Shown here: one piece after another, positions 62,758 through 64,000 of the stretch
How positions within the stretch are numbered: the first letter of the stretch is position 1
Layout of the letters: each line of letters begins with the position of its first letter
Assembly (NCBI GenBank): GCA_037893245.1
Contig: JBAIAA010000117.1
Span: forward strand, 1,984,001-2,048,000
Source of the DNA: Crossaster papposus
Taxonomy: Eukaryota; Echinodermata; Asteroidea; Velatida; Solasteridae
Reading direction: 5' to 3'
Length of the DNA stretch: 64,000 bases
The notes under the pieces: generated by a model
Database searches by the model: none
What the model saw: the letters and a program-made list of their open reading frames with translations, nothing else
What the model was told of the DNA's origin: nothing
Made by a program: the position numbers and the translations under genes

Positions 62758-64000
62758 TTGGTGGCAGCGGTCGGCATACAGAAGGACGGGAAAAGACCAG
62801 GTGAAGTGTTCATGTTTTCAGAAAACCACGATAGCACGGCAGCCAACTCGCCCCACGGCGAGAGGGCAGGCCGAGGCATGGGCCCGGGGAACGGGGACCG
62901 GTCCAGAGAACTTTCAGGCACTCCGTGCATTACGCAAGAGGAGTTAGAGGCCTTCTTTAAGGATATACCGGAGAGCTCTGGGGGGGGGCTATGGTTTCTT
63001 GGGAGTCAGGGTGTTTTCTGGGGGAAGAGTTGGGGAATGATAGCGGGGAATTTAAGAACATGTCCCAATGGTTGGGGGGCGACGGTGCGTCCACTCCGAT
63101 TCAGGGTGAGGGCGCCCGGCCCGTGCTGTTGGCGGCGGCGCGGCAGACGGATGGTTCCACGCGGAACAATCCCAAGCTGTGCCCGTCGGTGCAGCGGGGG
63201 CGGGGCCTCATCGGGACATTCCTCAGTTCTATGCAAATGATATCGGGTCCGGGGGGGGGGGGGGGGGGGCGGCCCGTGCTGTAGACGGCGGCGCGGTAGA
63301 CGGATGGTTCCACGCGGAACAATCCCAAGCTGTGCCCGTCGATGCAGCCCGGGCGGGGTTTCACCGGGACATCCCTCAATTGTTCCATACAAAAATAAGT
63401 GAGTCCGGGGGGGGCCCGGCCCGTGCTGTAGACAGCGGCGCGGCAGACGGCTCGCAACACTCGGAGCGAGCCCGAGCCGTGTCCGTCAGCGCAGCGGGGG
63501 TGGGACATCGCCAGGAGACATCCAGCTCAAACTCGAGACCGGTGGGTTTTCAACCTGAGGAGGGACCGCCCAGGGCCGTGGACGACGGCGCAGCTGGCGG
63601 GTCGCTTCACTCGGAGCGTCCGCGGGTTGTGTTCGTCGACGCAGCGGGGACGGGGAGTCGTCTGGAGGCAGGTCACCAGAACAGCGGCCTCTCAGGGAGC
63701 AATGGACAACGCAGGGAGACGGGAGGCCACACTGGGGCGACGGGACAAGGTTTTTACCAGCGAGCCAACGGAGCGGAGTTACTACGCACACCAGGCGGTG
63801 GAGCGGAGCCGTCGAGGTTGCTCCTCACGCGGGGAAATGGAGCAGAACCGCTGGAGTTGCTTTTCACGGGGAGCAACGGGACGAGGCTACTCCGCACACA
63901 AGGTAATGGGGCGGGGCCATCAGAACTGCTCCTCGTAGGAGTCAATGGAGCAGAGCTGCTCCGCGCACAAACCAATGGAGCGGAGCAATCGGCACTGCTC
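62758..64000 (+). mobile_element. Internal region of the LTR retrotransposon, GC-rich, leaves the window
   Basis: A short frame starting MFSENHDSTAANSPHGERAG at about 62812 could be the start of a gag-like region. From about 63100 the sequence becomes GC-rich tandem repeats: units of roughly 145-155 bases with GCGCGGCAGACGGATGGTTC and CCCAAGCTGTGCCCGTC (near 63135, 63290, 63440, 63590, increasingly diverged), including a G19 tract at 63251-63269. After 63700 come shorter units of about 45-60 bases with GGAGCGGAGC. No protease, reverse transcriptase or integrase is visible before the window ends. Gypsy assignment rests on the LTR and primer-site pattern only. Confidence 0.55.

Overview
The window looks like repeat-rich nuclear DNA of a metazoan, most likely a marine invertebrate. 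It has GT-AG introns, a rich set of mobile elements (Polinton, DIRS-like, LTR, three LINE types, PIF/Harbinger, a 9-bp-TSD DNA transposon and many MITEs), minisatellites and long poly-G/C tracts. I cannot fix the species. No tRNA, rRNA, CRISPR or bacterial operon was seen.

Layout. 0-6.5 kb: simple repeats, a Tx1-like LINE fossil with a palindromic MITE inside it, an interspersed repeat with YY1-like palindromes, and a 983-bp PIF/Harbinger remnant. 6.8-13.0 kb: a satellite block whose core is about 381 apparently perfect copies of a 14-bp unit. 13.3-34.5 kb: a DNA transposon with 9-bp target duplications, carrying the first part of a RecQ-like helicase gene, into which a Polinton (13920-33701, 6-bp duplications ATCGGC) has inserted. 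The Polinton carries protease, major capsid protein, minor virion proteins, penton-like protein, integrase with chromodomain, packaging ATPase, protein-primed DNA polymerase B and a PC4-like protein, all on the minus strand. A 3529-bp block covering the capsid and integrase genes is present twice in tandem. It is a fossil: several genes are open, the polymerase is broken.

35-43 kb: LINE endonuclease fragments, a PHD-finger remnant, and at least five MITE or fold-back elements. 43.4-58.4 kb (plus strand): an OTU domain resembling vertnin, minisatellites, a short multi-exon gene, a Jockey-like LINE, and a multi-exon transposase-like gene whose visible introns are all phase 1 and one of whose exons is a 42-bp minisatellite encoding a 14-residue repeat. 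59-64 kb: a MITE, a DIRS-type tyrosine-recombinase fossil split by a MITE, a second copy of a 360-bp repeat, and the 5' end of an LTR retrotransposon that leaves the window.

The strongest signals are the layered insertions, which can be ordered from exact target duplications: ORF target, then 9-bp-TSD transposon, then Polinton, with the internal tandem duplication also arising after Polinton insertion or late in its history.
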